A DNA stretch of 64,000 bases from positions 92,754 to 156,753 of the forward strand of contig RSEH01000096.1 of NCBI GenBank assembly GCA_006503475.1, given 5' to 3'. The number at the start of each line of letters is the position of its first letter. The stretch's first letter is position 1. The position numbers were made by a program, and so were the translations under genes. Below the pieces are notes generated by a model. The model did no database searches, was not told the origin of the DNA, and was given only the letters and a program-made list of their open reading frames with translations. Below, in pieces: positions 63,813 through 64,000 of the stretch. The stretch comes from Stentor roeselii (taxonomy: Eukaryota > Ciliophora > Heterotrichea > Heterotrichida > Stentoridae).

Positions 63813-64000
63813 CCTAGTTTTATTTTCATTATCCTTTAATTTATTGTAATTATCTTATAGATTGTTGTTTTTGTGGATTTAAAGATTTAAAAATCGTGTT
63901 TAGTAAAGGGATCTATTGTAAGTCACTCAGAGATAAGAATTTGTATAATTAATTAGGTTTAATTCATATTAAAGTCTTATTATGGGAAGCTTACTTTTCT
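63813..64000. other. Window-end AT-rich sequence
   Basis: Stops in all frames; no gene seen. The upstream part of the broken frame may lie beyond the window. Confidence 0.5.

Noticed and set aside
63810-64000. A 15-nt intron at the GTAAGC near the 5' end of the last frame
   Set aside because: No AG at a workable distance and no upstream open frame to join to.

Overview
This is a gene-dense nuclear segment from a ciliate, almost certainly macronuclear DNA of a heterotrich of the Stentor type. Three things support that. TAA, TAG and TGA are all used as real stops (SEC23 ends TAG, ARP6 ends TAA, BUB3 and SERINC end TGA), so the standard code applies, unlike most ciliates. Eleven coding breaks are explained exactly by 15- or 16-nt GTA...AG introns, plus one 14-nt case; such tiny introns are the published hallmark of Stentor coeruleus. 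Intergenic gaps are often only 5-40 bp and start codons sit directly in an (T)ATAAATG context, so untranslated leaders must be minute.

Layout. 1-3,050: three tandem lipocalin-like secreted-protein genes (the first cut by the window edge) sharing an upstream element. 3.7-10.8 kb: SEC23, cyclin Y-like, an RCC1/coiled-coil protein and ARP6. 10.8-13.4 kb: a carbonic-anhydrase-related pseudo-enzyme, two small proteins and a CDCA7-type zinc-finger protein. 13.4-15.8 kb: a 2.4 kb AT-rich gap with a small inverted-repeat element. 15.8-29.6 kb: a small membrane protein, BUB3, an M1 aminopeptidase, a 1,702-residue Cys-rich/LamG-like polytopic receptor, a degenerate ArfGAP, FAN1 nuclease and a thiol dioxygenase. 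30-41 kb: SERINC, a RING membrane protein, a B-box/MORN/kelch protein, an NT-C2 coiled-coil protein head to head with a synaptojanin-like phosphatase, and a GNAT/membrane protein. 41-58 kb: a VAMP7-type SNARE, HOOK, long coiled coils, a kelch protein, R2R3-MYB, EB1, a protein joining a VHS-like solenoid, a coiled coil and an alpha-adaptin-type ear, PDAP1 and a MORN protein. 58-64 kb: an AT-rich island with broken surface-protein-like reading frames.

Functionally the window is enriched in vesicle traffic and cytoskeleton genes, but gene order looks like ordinary eukaryotic scatter rather than operons or a dedicated cluster. The most unusual signals are: a 108-bp AT-rich insert flanked by a perfect 10-bp direct repeat whose removal restores a reading frame (an IES-like unexcised segment); two start codons pointing apart with only 5 bp between them; repeated sharp switches of strand composition (G/T-rich to A/C-rich) running through genes irrespective of orientation; the VHS-like/coiled-coil/ear fusion; and two pseudo-enzymes lacking catalytic residues. 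Assignments are by eye from sequence motifs; no database searches were possible.
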